Source: Panorpa germanica
Taxonomy: Eukaryota > Arthropoda > Insecta > Mecoptera > Panorpidae
Length of the DNA: 64,000 nt
Assembly: GCA_963678705.1 (NCBI GenBank)
Contig: OY783207.1
Span: forward strand, 21,922,001 to 21,986,000
Direction: 5' to 3'
Part shown: positions 36,188 through 48,943 of the stretch, one piece after another
How the letters are laid out: each line of letters opens with the position of its first letter
Numbering within the stretch: position 1 is the stretch's first letter
Position numbers and translations under genes: made by a program
Notes under the pieces: model-generated
Seen by the model: only the letters and a program-made list of their open reading frames with translations
The model's database searches: none
Told to the model about the DNA's origin: nothing

Positions 36188-37076
36188 GTGGAGAATATTT
36201 CACACTTGTCCTTTCTAATAACAAATTTCAGAACATACATGCATATTACGTATACATATATATAAATTTGGAATCGTAAAAAGGGTACGGTTAGAATCAT
36301 TCTCTATGAGCGATGCAAGCTGACGCTCAGCTTCTCCCCTCTCCTATCGCTATTTTAGTTTGCCTGCCTGCACAAATGATTGTGATAATAGCAGTGACCT
36401 GTTCGACCTCTGACCCCACCAAAAGTCTTTGATGAAGTCACAAAATAACAAAAATATAACACCCTTTGTATGTAACACCAGGAATATTTCCCATGTCTAG
36501 AAAACTAAGGGTTTATATTTTCCACCCTGTATTTTTCTCTGTGTATATATGAGTATATGACATTGCCATATTGTACCCATACTGTATACTTGAAATAAAT
36601 GTCTGGCAACAGCTGGGCACTTTTCGCGCGACACAGAACTTAATACAGTCCAAGAATGGAGAAGGGGCAACAAACAGAGAGGGGGTAAGGAGATACCCCT
36701 TTATCAACCACCCACCAACAATATGTTGATGATAGTTCAATGTGGCGTTCTGATTAAATGTTTCGGTGGGTGAGAAGTGGGCGAGAGGTGGGTGTAGGTC
36801 ATCATCCTCCGTTCATCATAAGGTCAACACATCAACTGAATTAACAGTTCTTCAATTATTTCAATAGAATTGATGTAACGATATTCGTTTCATGAAGCAT
36901 TCATTTATTTATAATTTTTCCAACTAAAAACTGTTCTTGTGGAGGAGATAGTACTACGTATTAAATACCGTATTAAATTAAAAACGGTTTGAAAAACAGT
37001 AACAAACATTAATTACATACTCAAGTATATTCCGCTCAGCTCCGAACCGGGAAAACTCAAATAATATGTAAAGAAA
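36188..37076. other. intronic sequence; no exon recognised
   Basis: A GGTGGG-rich stretch at 36760-36800 (GTGGGTGAGAAGTGGGCGAG) is followed by GGTCATCATCC. No coding signal is recognised. Confidence 0.35.
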
Positions 37077-37550
37077 GTATATTTCTTCAGTTGGTAACAC
37101 TGACCAGAGATATTACAATTGCATTCTGGTCAGATGAGCTAACGGTATACATTAGTTATAGCTACTTTAATTGTAGTGTGTGTAGTGCAACGATTAACTA
37201 CATAGTCTGACTCCAACAAAGTAAGTTGGTACAAAGCTCGTCTGTCAGTGGGACAGTAACAATATACTCATGGACTCCATAGACACGTTATAAGGAAAAA
37301 CGGCCAACACAGTTGATATTTGGAGCTGACAGAACTCACTGTGCATAATGTTAAGTTAATATAAAATTACATAAAAAGGAATTAAAAATTTAAATAATAA
37401 ACTTCAAACTTTGATAGTATGATTTAAGTTAAACAGTGTAATTATTATAATGTGTATGTAAATTACTAAAATAAAAAACTTTGATTTTACAAGCAGCACA
37501 TAAATTTGATTAAGAATTTACAATTCCTAAAATGTCTTATAAATATAATA
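37077..37550 (+). repeat. interspersed repeat B, copy 2 (longest)
   Basis: The most complete copy, about 470 bp. Between GCTACTTTAATTGTAGTGTG and GTTGATATTTGGAGCTGACA it holds an extra segment (GTTGGTACAAAGCTCGTCTG ...) that also appears in the 63.9-kb copy. This shows that the other copies are internally deleted, not that this one has an insertion. Confidence 0.8.
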
Positions 37551-40065
37551 ATATTTTGTTAATGTAATAAAGTAAAATTAATTGTTATTATTAAATTAAT
37601 AAAATAAGGGATCCGATATTTAATTTAACGTATTTTTCAATTCTCTGTAACTCTCTGTTTTTATATGCTTGTTGCTGTACTCTTTGCTTCTTACATCCCA
37701 TAGTCGCTCCAAAACTTCTTACCATGGTAACATCAAATGTTATTGTTATAAAATTCAAAGTCAAATACTACAAAATAATAAAAACTCGAGATACGTTTCA
37801 CACCGCGTCAATCGTTGAACTAACTGCTATGTTGTAATATATGTAGTTGTGTGTTGGCGCTCGGCTCGTGTTGGCAGTCATCATCAACCCCAATTAGGAC
37901 CCGAGTACGCCAGCCACCAAGTATGTTCATCGCACTCATACGCGATCAAGCATGTTGGCCGAGCCATTTACCAACCCAATATATTCTAGAGTGAACATTT
38001 GTAAGAAAAATTAAATTAGAATAACCTAGCAATTTTGAGTGCGATGTTGCACATGGGAAAACAAAATTCAAAGAAAATAGTAGTAAATGACGTCACAATG
38101 CGATGATGAAGATAGGATTGCAGAGAGGGGTAGAGTGGTTGTCTGGGGGCAGGAAACTAGATACCACGTGGTTTTATATATAAAAAGTAATAATAAAAAA
38201 TATGCACATAAAAATATGAAATCATAAATCATAATAATGATGTGTTATTTTTGAATATTAAATTTTGCAAGTATTTCATTTTAAATGTAAAAGTTTTTTT
38301 TATATATAGATATATATGTATTATATCATGAGGGTAGGGTGCTGATTTTGTTAGGGGTTAAAAAAACATTAAAATTGTAGATTAAATAAGTTTTGAACTA
38401 TTCATATGTTTCAAAGTGGAAATGCATGACTTCACTGTATTGCATTGTTGAAAGTTATATTTACGAAACTTTTACTGAAATTTGAAACCGATTTTTGATC
38501 AATTTTAAGGAAACTATAGTTATTATAGCTTTTTAAATTAATGAGTAATGCAGAATTAAATAAGTATCAACAATTTTACTATATTCTACCAGAGTCGTTT
38601 GGAAAAATGTTGTTAATGGGGCTCCAATAAGCCTAAATTTTAGTTCCGTATGTGTAATATTACCGAAATTTCGTTCTAAATATATGTGCCAACTTTAAAT
38701 TGAAATATGTTGTAGTAATTATATTAGTAGTACGTTCAACATATACTAGAGCCATCTATATTTGGCAAAACATACTGGAACCTATCAGTTAGGTTAGCTA
38801 CGACATGGATCGCTTCTACTACTTAAAGATTCCATACGGATAAGACGTAGTTTTATATTTCAACATTAAAATACGTCTTCTTAATCAGAAGACAACAATT
38901 TTTGCAAATCGAATATCAATGCCAAAAGCAAAATTGTGCTGGGGCACATTGCACACCACAGAATCTCAGTAGAAGCTAATTCTTGCGAGGTCAATGAAGT
39001 TTCACCCTTGACTTGCATAATAACAGCCATATGTTTTTCGTAACAACCCCTACACAAATTAGTACAATATAATTTGAACTCTAATTGCAACTATTATTTA
39101 TCAGTCATTACGACACCCTTATTGACACTTTAGGGATGATATTAATAACAAAAAAAATATACCCTTGTTGTCAACCTAATAAAAAATAATTTTTAATATT
39201 TATTATATTTATAACGACGAAATAAAAAAAACAGAAACTTTAATATCAAAACGAATAAAATAATAACTCACGTAAAGTAAGGTTAGGTTGGCATTGTACG
39301 ATTTTCGTTTGCGGGAGCTAAACCAACCAATTTCTGTACACTCCAATCATACTTTCTCATTGTTTTTCATTTCTGATTTGCTGGAAAACGACGGGTCAGA
39401 AAAAAAAGTAAAAACAAGGACTTATGTTCCCTGCGGATGCTTATTTGTATCCTGGATAGTGTTGTCGCGAATAGAAATGTCCCTTAAACAGTTCTGGAGC
39501 TTTACTAAAGCTTGTAGATCCTGTTAGACCTTTGAGGGTCGAGAGAAAATGACGGCCAAACAATAACAAATAATATTTATTACAATACAATAAAAGACCT
39601 TTTGAGAATTAAGGATCGTATATATGTAGGTAGCGTACAGGGCTCGAGAAACACCCATCCCTCCCCTCCCCCTCACTCCTGACTCCTACACTAACCCCTC
39701 CAGGATGTATATACATTCCAAATATATATTACACATTATTATTAACTTTTTGGGGTTCTGAATTTCATTTCATTAAAGGTAAGTATGAGCATGGCAGTTC
39801 AGGAACATGACGCATAAGCTCGTGCGTATAAATTAAAATGGATTAAATTATTAATCTTGCGAAGTTAGAGATTTTACGCGGTACTAACATTAATTAACTA
39901 TTTTAATTAACAATGGGATTAGAATAACAAGATGATAACTGCCCTGTGGAATTCTTTACCTCAACAAAACAATGATTATTCAAAACTTTAGACAAATTTT
40001 AATAATGAATGAGTTATCTATTATTGTTTAATTTACTTTACTGGACATAGGTTTTCGTATGCCAT

Positions 40066-40119
40066 ACCCGCTAAACCCAATTACGTATATGTAAGGTTTA
40101 TTTACCATAAAAAAGTTTA
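40066..40119 (+). repeat. interspersed repeat G, copy 3
   Basis: Contains CCCGCTAAACCCAATTACG and TATGTAAGGTTTATTTACC, the best-preserved copy of the family. Confidence 0.55.
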
Positions 40120-42149
40120 ACGTTTTTTACATATTTTTTTTAGATTCGTATTACTTAACATATAATCGCCAACGTACATATAATGCTTCTACGTTTAACC
40201 TGTCATACTAAATTTTAAACAAGGCGTGTATTGGTCTAGTTGTCGATACATATAACACAAATTAAAATCGCATCCCTGTCTCTCACGCACTTCTTACAAT
40301 GAATCTAGTAAGAGAAGGTACATGCTGCTTGACTAATAATTTTTTCTTACCAGTAGTGATAGATTGACATAGCTGCAGATGCGTCCTCAAGGTATATAAT
40401 AGTAAGATAGCGCTAGCAAGATCAGTAAATATATTTAAATAAACAAGGTTTGATACTTATTTTAAATATCAGTTTATATTCAGTGTTTTTAGGCAAGCAC
40501 TGCTTTCAAAGCTTCTATGGGTCGACCGCATCCGCTAGAAATATTTCTTCTAGTTTCTTAATTCTACCTTTAAACGTAATGACCATCCTGCATGTTCTTG
40601 GTAATTAACATTTGTAATGTAACAATGTTGCAGGACATAAACAATAACTGCTGTGTTTTATGTCGTGCTTTATTAGATGGACTACAGGCTACAGGCGATT
40701 AGGTCAAGGAATTTAATAAATATTAAATATGAAGCCACAAATCAGTCATCCAACTTCATCAGAAGTAAATGTCTTTGTACAAACCGAACAGAAAAAGCAA
40801 TGAAATAGAGAGCCGTAAAATGAAATATGTTAACAATTCAGCCATTTAGCATTTAGCATTTAACATTTCGTCAAAAGCAAAACTATGATATACGAGGGTA
40901 GTACCTGAACACACAATGTTCATATTTCCTGTAAAATGTAACAGGAAGTGCTACCAACATAAACACAACACAACACACCAACAACAACAAACGTTACTTT
41001 AAGCTTTCAGTTACCATTTATGAGTTACCAAATGAATTGGTAGCAAGCAATACTCGTACTCGTATACTCGTGCACGCTAAGCAGTCTCAAATAGATCTAG
41101 AACGCTACCATTCATTTTGTATTACTCCTATTGAGTGTACAATGGGTTAGATTCCGCCATTTTCCTTTTTACTCATAGAACAGTATATATAGAACGCTAG
41201 GTTATACTTCCAACGAGCTATTATTCATTCTGGGGGGTAAATGGGTGGTTTATGAGAGGTGGAGTGAACTACCCTAGAGAGGAGGTGAACTGGATTTTCG
41301 AAACGAGCATTCCAAAACATTCAGGAATGTTATAGATGAATTGTTTGAATTTTTATTTTTGTTAGAATAATATTTTGTTTAATATTGGTTTGTTATTGTT
41401 AGAGACATGCATTTTATATTTTTGAGAGAATAAATTTATAGTTGTCTTTTAAGTTAATCTAATGTTATAATCAGTTCAGTGAAGTTAGTGCCATCTACCT
41501 GATTAGACAGGTCCTGGCTGGGCAATTATAATTGCAATGCTAATGTATAATAAGACAGGAAGCATCGGTATTTGAAATTCTAAATTTGCCAATCCTCGAG
41601 AAAGAAGGATGGCTAAATATTGTGACTAAAATGTTGATCTAATCGAAAGAATTTGAAAATATTTCTTTGACATTGCTGAATGAATTGAAGCTGGTAAATT
41701 TATTTAGTAATATTTTAAAGACTCATTAAAAGAAAAAAGTTCCTAAGTTTTAAAATAAGTTTTTGTATAGCCAGTGATTCTTCTTCTGGGAGCTGGCGCA
41801 ATTATACAGAGAACTCTCATATTACATTTTCCTTTCTACAGTGTTATTTGCACATGTGCTGATAATATTATCATTTGCGTATCTTAAGAAAAGAATTAAA
41901 AGAACGACTAAGAAACTTCTGGAAGGAAGACATAACAAAAATGGATATGGTAATTTGGAAGAAAAAGGCGAAAAGTAGGAAGGAAATGTGAAAACTCTTA
42001 AAAGAGATGAAGAAGAAAAGTATTTGTCAATTTTTCTTTTCACTTTCTTTCTTAATAAATACAATAGTTCTCTAAATAAACAATGGAATTCGTTAAATAT
42101 GGAATTGTAATAAATACGTATTGCTGCAAAAGCATTATAGATGGCTCTC

Positions 42150-42960
42150 AACAATAATCAATCGCCAACAACCACAGCATCCCCGCCAACCCCTCTGCGA
42201 CTCTGTCCGTCTGGCACCTTGATAATTTTACATTACCCTAATGACATAGAATAACATAAAGACAATGTTTTAAGGAAATCCGGGATGTTGTCACCCCGTT
42301 TTGATTTTTATGTACAAGATCATCCCGGAGCTGTCCCTGAATAATCACCCCTCCTCCTCAAAGCATCGGGTCCCAAGTGTTGTCATCAAAGTCTAGTCCA
42401 AACAACAACAAACTCGCTTCAAATAAACACACACACACACAACAAACGTACATACATACTCACACGTTCAAACAAAAATCCTTTTGACTTCCATTACGAA
42501 TTAAAACATCCCTTTTCGTAACTCCTTTATGCGGTAGGAATGGGAGGGGGAGGTTGTAGTTCCGTCAGCCCGATTACACACAAATGAGAATTATTCTCTA
42601 ACTAATAAGAGTGAAATAGATATAATATAAATATATATTTGTGTAAAAGAGATAGATATATTTAATAATACCCCTCTCCACCCACTTCATCAACCCACAC
42701 GCGCTTTACTTATTCGTAAACGTACAAAATGTGAAATGTGCGCGATGAGAAAACATTGGTCATGAATACGCAAAGGGGTTTTGATAAATGAACAATTATC
42801 TTCGTGTTATTTGCAACGTTCATCCCTTTAATATAAAGAGAGGGTGCATTTTAGGTGACTATAACCTTCTTCATACCCAAAAACCATCTCCACCCTCACC
42901 CTCTTACTCTGTACACAAAACAACTCCTCTTTATTTTAACCCCTTTTATTAGATTTGACA
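42150..42960. other. higher-GC non-repetitive island in hth intron
   Basis: About 800 bp with long runs of non-repetitive sequence: CTCTGTCCGTCTGGCACC, then TTACATTACCCTAATGACAT, TCCCGGAGCTGTCCCTGA, a short (CA)n at 42427-42440 and pyrimidine-rich stretches. There is no matching repeat copy in the window and no plausible open frame. It is a candidate enhancer cluster, by inference only. Confidence 0.25.
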
Positions 42961-43369
42961 CCTGAGTTGAATATTATTTAAACGTTAATTTTTCAATTAA
43001 ATTTACATTTATAAATATTATATATGTATATTATTTCAGATTATACCGCATCGGGGTGACATCTGTGAATGAAATCTGTAATTATTATTACTAAAGTAAA
43101 TTATGCAATGTATGTCATTTATTCTAATCATTGAGTAAACGTATATATTACATTAATTAAATTTGAAAAGGTGCGACTGCGTCAACGGTCACAGTATCTT
43201 CGTTTTAAAATTAACGAAACGAAAAGTTAACGTTAAACGAAAACGTTAAGGTTATAGAAACATTGAGGTTAAGTATCTAGTAGTCAGGTAACGTTTGTGC
43301 ACGTAATAATTGTAAACATTTATCAGTATTTAGATGTTTTATCTCTTTTACTAAATATACTTTTACAAT

Positions 43370-44050
43370 GGGCTTGTGTCCTCATTTTTTAGGGGTCGAT
43401 TTTTCAATTGTTGATTGAAATTGATGTTAATAAATGTGTATTGGCGAATCTTTTTTATTAAATATCTAATTGACGGTGATATAGCAATTAAGTTGTAGTT
43501 TTAGTGCTAGAAATGGTCGGCCATATTTGTATGATGTGAAATGCATTTTAATGTCAGTTATTTGTTGAGTAGGTCAATGCTGTGGTAATGTTTTGTAGCT
43601 GTTGGCAGTCAAATAATCAAGTCAAATCAAAGAATAATAAGTTTTTATTTTATTTAACCCTGTTACGACAGACATACTATTGAAATTTTATTGTTCCTTG
43701 AAATAGCTGATATATAAATACATACAGCAGAGATTTATGAGCTGTAAGGTTGGTAATCAGTAAACTTGTCAGAGTTCTGTCAAGAATACATCTCTTTAAC
43801 GCTCTGTTGTATAAAAGAGATAGCAACTTGCGGTTGTGATGTCACATGCACTTGGAATGTTTACAACGTTGAATCCCTTTAATAATTAAAGAGACAAAAT
43901 GAATTTTTAGTTTGTTAATATCTCCTAACATATAAAGAGTTATTAAAAATAATTGGACATTTAAGTACACTTATACAATACACTATATAGTACACTTATA
44001 TACAATATACAGTACACTTTCATAGAAATTAAGACATAGGACACAAGCCC
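43370..44050. mobile_element. inverted-repeat element R, copy 1 (complete)
   Basis: The element begins GGGCTTGTGTCCT (43370-43382) and ends AGGACACAAGCCC (44038-44050), a perfect 13-bp inverted repeat. AAT on both outer sides could be a 3-bp target duplication. The 681-bp interior has no long open frame. A second copy in the opposite orientation lies at 44977-45470 and a third, interrupted, at 52936-53556. The superfamily is not recognised. Confidence 0.78.
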
Positions 44051-44057
44051 AATAGAT

Positions 44058-44115
44058 TTAGGTTAGTTTTAACTGTCAGTCATCCCTCTAGCGAGTATAC
44101 CGCAAACTAAATATA
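44058..44115 (+). repeat. interspersed repeat H, copy 2
   Basis: Contains GGTTAGTTTTAACTGTCAGT, CATCCCTCTAGCG and CGCAAACTAAAT. It begins only a few bases from the end of the inverted-repeat element at 43370-44050. Confidence 0.5.
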
Positions 44116-44976
44116 AATAGTTCACGTAGGTTGTGGTTCTCTATTGAAATCATTAAGAACTTCTATAATGTTGCGAATAGAAAAAACTAATAGGATATTT
44201 GAGTTTCATGATAAAGGCAGTGTTATATAAATTCTGTTATGGTTCACAACCTAATTGAACTTGTTATCGGTTTCCAAATCGACTCGAAACTAGTGTACAC
44301 TATAAAATACAGTGTTAGGTTTAATTAAATCATGATAGAACGATGTAATAATGATTACCTAAGTGAACACTAAATGTAAACGTTCCTGTAATTAACAAAG
44401 TATTTCAAAATGCATTAAAATACACTAAATTAATTTAATCTTAGGAATATATTAAGTATACTTACAATACGAGTACGAGGTTCGAGTACATGTATTATAC
44501 AATAATTATATTAAATGTATTTAGTTATGGTATTAAGTCACGTGGACTGTCATGGCGGACGTGTGTATAGGGAAGTGTAGATGTGAGTGGGAGAGGGCAG
44601 GGGCGGGGGTGTAGTTGAATGTGATAGGTCGGCCATTAGTGCAGTACGTGCAAAACAGACAAACTACTACTTTAACTCAACCAAGAATTATCGAATTACT
44701 CCGCTAAAGTTATCATCTGGTTAATACAAACACAGACTGGTTGTACATTGCAGCAAGTAAACTAAAGTAAATGTATGGACGAACGAAACTACTCAGATGT
44801 ATTAATATCTAACTGAAATCACTAGTGGGTGGCGGTGGCGCTAGTGATGACGTTGGTATGGTTGAAGAGTTGAGAGCTTTCATGAAACTATAGACAATAC
44901 TATTGAAATGGTTACTAATTTGTAATGTTAAAATAAACTACTTAAAGATGTTCCAAAGAAAATTACTTTTAGGATG

Positions 44977-45470
44977 CCTATGTCTTAATTTCTATAAAAC
45001 TGTCCTATATATTGATAGAGTTGGATACTAGAACCTCAAATATCTAAACTCCTTATATGTTAGGAGATATTAACAATTAAAAAAGTTATTTTGTTTTGTT
45101 TAATTTTTAAAGGGATTCAACGTTGTAGAACATTCCAAGATATGTGACATCATGTTCGCTAAGTTGTTATCTCTTTTAGACAACAGAGCGCAAAAGAGAT
45201 GACATATTTAACACAGAACTCTTAACCATAGAAAAAATAACTGACCTACCCTCAATAGTACTAGTAATATAGTAATAGTAATAGTAGTAATGTTGTCATA
45301 AATATAGCCGACCATTTCTAGCGCTAAAACTACAATTCGAATTTTTAATTGCTATATCTTCGTCAATATTTAGATATTTAATAAAATAAAAACGTCAATG
45401 TACATTTATTAACATCGATTTCAATCAACAATTGAAAAATCGACCCCTAAAAAATGAGGACACAAGCCAT
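44977..45470. mobile_element. inverted-repeat element R, copy 2 (reverse orientation)
   Basis: This is the reverse complement of copy 1 over most of its length. Shared blocks include CCTATGTCTTAATTTCTATA, AAAGGGATTCAACGTTGTA, GCCGACCATTTCTAGCGCTA, TTGAAAAATCGACCCCTAAA and AATGAGGACACAAGCC. It is shorter (about 494 bp), with its inner terminal repeat degraded. With copy 1 it forms a 2.1-kb inverted duplication. Confidence 0.78.
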
Positions 45471-46379
45471 TGATAATTAAATTTATTAGTGTCCTTTATA
45501 CGTAGAAAAAATATCAATATCCTTAAAAATATATAAATTATCTTTGAATGTTAAACACTTTTGAAACATGGTGAACTGAATTTTCTTTCCCGTTTATACC
45601 TAGTGGGTCTAACAGCACCGAAGTACCGCCATTTTGCTTTATTATAAAAGCCCAATTAAGAAAGGAGGAACAACAGCTGTGGAAATTAATGTAGCTAGCA
45701 CTCGTGGGCACATTTGGTAATTGTAACATTTGTAATTTTGAAATTTATACACATAATAGTACTGGCAGAGTGTTATAATGCCAGACGACGTCGGGGAATG
45801 TCGTATAAATTCGTATGGAGTCGGGGAAAAGAGGATTTGTTGTGTGTGGAACAAGTGTTTAGTACAACTTGGTTATGATGTATTGTTTTAAGGAAATAGT
45901 TATACAGTCTGTGAAATTGCAAATTGTATGCGAGGACGTACTTAGATATAAAGTGCAGATCTTGAACACGTCTGCTAGGGAATAAAATGAAGAATAAAGT
46001 GCATTTGAGTCGTTGCTAAGTTGAACATACATTCCTTATTGTGTAGTGTTCTAAAACACATTCAAAGTAATTGACTTTAAGACTAGTATGGACGGAATAA
46101 TGAATATATTTTATTCTAAAAAAATGTATTTAATTAACTTAACTTAAAGATTAACTTATCCAGGTAGAAAATTGTCCTGCAGTTACTAGCAAGCTCGCCA
46201 CAACGAAATTCAAAGGTTCTTTATCTACTTCTCATATAGAAAATTGTCTTTTAGACCAGTTTTACACTTGCTAACTTACTACAGGCTTACATCGCGTTAC
46301 ATTTTGTACCTAGGTAGTTGTTTGAGAATGATTTCATTTTAAAATTTAGAAAATGAATTAAATTTAAAGAATGAGCAGA
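45471..46379. other. intronic sequence; no exon recognised
   Basis: Two overlapping minus-strand frames (45538-45854) have no recognised domain. TACCGCCATTTTGC is at 45627-45640. Confidence 0.35.
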
Positions 46380-46760
46380 TTATTTTACAGGCACCCAGGA
46401 ATCGGTGGAATGGATAGAAAAGAGCCCTTGCACTCACATCCTCTTATTCAGAATCGCTATTACTGGACAGAAAGTGCCAGCGTTTGCCGCACAAGGCGTT
46501 ATTATTCATTTCTCGCAAACGAAGGTATAAAATCGATTAAAATTTTGAAGAGACTCCAAGAGCAGTTTGGTTATGCTATTCTGAGTAAAACCCAAGTGTG
46601 AGATTGGGCTGAGAAGTTTCAAAATGGTCGCCAAAGTGGAAAATTAGGGTCAAAGGAAAATCAAGCTGATTAACTTACTGCATGATCTGCGGCCGATCAT
46701 TACAACCTACTACTGCCAGCTTTGGATGAGGTCAAGATTGCTTATCAGTTTCTTTTGATT
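46380..46760 (+). pseudogene. internally deleted mariner transposase relic
   Basis: The plus-strand frame carries a mariner helix-turn-helix segment, SFLANEGIKSIKILKRL, then QEQFGYAILSKTQV, an in-frame TGA where the family has Tyr, and DWAEKFQNGRQSGK. At about 46680, after a stop, CATGATCTGCGGCCGATCAT looks like a damaged codon run for HDNARPHT, the second catalytic motif, followed by a frame similar to the next block (TTTASFG). The N-terminal domain thus joins directly to the C-terminal catalytic part; the first Asp region is missing. It differs from the relic at 6488-6727. Confidence 0.65.
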
Positions 46761-47157
46761 ATCTTGAAAACCATAGCTCCCACAATTATTTTTTAGAAAC
46801 CATGTTTGTAGATAATGGTGCCATCTATAATTTTTGTTAATAACTTTTTGTTGTAAGTTTTATAATAAAAAGGTTATAAGCAAAAATAAATCAATAAGTA
46901 AGATATACGTTTTCGGTTTACTTATTAGTTGATGTCTATTTTTTAGATAGGCGACATAAGTTGTTCATAACCACTTTGTATGGTTTTTAAAGTCTTCTCA
47001 GCTTGTTCTCGTATTTATCCAATCAGCCTGTTCATTTATCCAGATTTAAAATGACTTATACATTAAGAATGATAGCACGAGCTACAGGATCTGGACAGAT
47101 TATTAGATTTATTAGTAATTCGAATGTTGTACCGGACACACGCATTCGTTAGCTGTG

Positions 47158-47180
47158 TATGTGTGTGTGTGTGTGTGTGA
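47158..47180. repeat. (TG)n microsatellite
   Basis: About 22 bp of TG repeats beginning at GTATGTGTGTG. Confidence 0.9.
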
Positions 47181-47400
47181 TTAGCACACGTCTAGCAGCG
47201 GTCATGTTGCACAGCGCTAATGCGATTGTTAAATCCAACCCTTTCCTGGACGATATCCTCCATTTTCCCCTAATTTAAACCCTATACCTCTAGTATCCCT
47301 TAAAATCCCGCTGGACAGTCCAAGCTGACACTACTCCCTACCCCTTTACGTACCAACCCTTGTTACTGCTCGGCACCTTCTACACCCTCATTATCATATA
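47181..47400. other. higher-GC non-repetitive island in hth intron
   Basis: The sequence from GATTAGCACACGTCTAGCAG to CACCTTCTACACCCTCATT is pyrimidine-rich and non-repetitive, with no open frame of note. It may be regulatory; nothing proves this. Confidence 0.2.
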
Positions 47401-47801
47401 TAATATTACATGTACAATTTGAGATTTAAAGTTTTCATTTATTTTGTAAAATATGAGTCATGTACACACAGACATACACGCGTTTGTAAAGCGAACGTTT
47501 CACGGGTAATTATGTCATTAACTATTTATTTATTGATGTTAATTATGTTTTATTAGTTATTTTATATGCATATATAAAAAGCAGCAGTGTTTGGTTCGCT
47601 TAAACCAACAAGGACATGATTTCTTTTACGTTTAAAACAAAAATTTAAACTTTATTTATTATAAAGTGATATTTAATATTTATATTGTGTATCAAATCTT
47701 GTTTGCTAAACTATCTTTTGCGATTTTGTTCTACGTTACTAATATAAAAGCGAAATTTGTCAATCTACCACTAACATGTAGGAAAAGTTACAGATATAAT
47801 C

Positions 47802-47975
47802 GAAATTGCGAGAGTTCGGCGGTGACTTATGCTTGAAAGAGGTTATAAGAGCCGCATAAATGATGATACGATGGTGAATTTTATCTTATTACTTACAATA
47901 TGCATTATAAAAAATGTGAAAGAAAGTGCTTTTTCATTGTATCGCAGATGTATATGGCACAACCTACTTTTAATC
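47802..47975 (+). repeat. interspersed repeat E, copy 1
   Basis: GAAATTGCGAGAGTTCGGCG, GTGACTTATGCTTGAAAGAG, GTTATAAGAGCCGCATAAAT, TGCTTTTTCATTGTATCGCA and GGCACAAC recur in the same order at 57592-57753. Similarity is about 90% by eye, with a 10-bp insertion here. The family is unrecognised. Confidence 0.8.
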
Positions 47976-48502
47976 GTGAGTCGCCAGCGAACTCTCGTAA
48001 TTTAAACTATACAAAGTATGTCCTACAGTCTTAGTAATGAATCCCGCCTACTAAGTTTTAAGTGTAAGTTTTACCGTTGTGAAATTATGTGACAATCGTC
48101 AGTAATATACTTTATTTATTAATAATTATTATTTTAATTTAATATAAATAATTTACATAAGTATTTCTATTTCCATACATTTAAAAGCTAAAACTTAAAT
48201 TTAAGGTATATAAAATTAAAACTAAAATTCAAAATTTAATACAAAATTAATAATTTCACTTGTGTTATACACACCGACAATAAGACCGAGGCCAGTTAAA
48301 TAAAATTTAACAGTTTATTACAGCTTAAACAGAGAAGCGATATGTAAGCCGATATGTAATACCCTGTTCATATGACCGAATTTCGCGCGTTTGAGAAGGA
48401 CACCAGAAGATGACAACGCAACGTATCTAACTAAGCGTTCGTTGTGAGCAAGTTGTAAAAGGCCTAACACGCGAGGCAACGTGTTGAAACTAATTACACT
48501 TT

Positions 48503-48598
48503 GTTCAAGAAAAGTTGAAGATTACTTGAATTTGCTTTTATACACTTGCAATACTGGACAGTAAAACTGATTCAAGTAATATTCAACTTTTGTTGAAC
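48503..48598. repeat. hairpin-forming inverted repeat
   Basis: GTTCAAGAAAAGTTGAAGAT plus TACTTGAAT (48503-48531) is inverted at 48570-48598 (ATTCAAGTAATATTCAACTT plus TTGTTGAAC), with two mismatches and a 38-base loop. Its size and arm match suit a small MITE or a foldback transcript such as a pre-miRNA; the loop and arms give no further hint. Confidence 0.6.
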
Positions 48599-48918
48599 AT
48601 ACTACAACTGGTCACAACATGATATATCGAGTATTGGGTATTTAAGATTGCTTGACTTGCACTCAGTTATTAAAACCGATGTTAATATTGTTAATAATTA
48701 TTTATACATTACATTAATTAGTTTCAATCTACAAACGCGGATAGTCGTTACCGTTATGCAAAACCTATACTTTCTAATTAATACTTTACAAAACAGAAAC
48801 TTTTTATACCCTCTTACAGAGAAATCATTTAAGTTAATTCAAGTAGAACTGAAATAATTCAATCTATAGAATATGAATTAATTTGCCAACATTTTCCACT
48901 AATTTTTTTTAAGTATAA

Positions 48919-48943
48919 TATAGTAGTAGTAGTAGTAGTAGTA
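48919..48943. repeat. (TAG)n microsatellite
   Basis: Eight TAG or AGT units in a row. Confidence 0.9.

Larger units (their letters stand above)
37551..43369. other. intronic sequence; no exon recognised
   Basis: A palindromic TGACGTCA is at 38088-38095. Repeat G is at 40066-40119. A comparatively GC-rich, non-repetitive island lies at 42150-42960. The 110-codon minus-strand frame at 41822-42154 is low-complexity and not convincing. Confidence 0.4.

Noticed and set aside
41822-42154. 110-codon minus-strand frame
   Set aside because: Its composition (Phe, Leu, Ser, Lys runs) follows the purine/pyrimidine-rich DNA; no domain or splice context.
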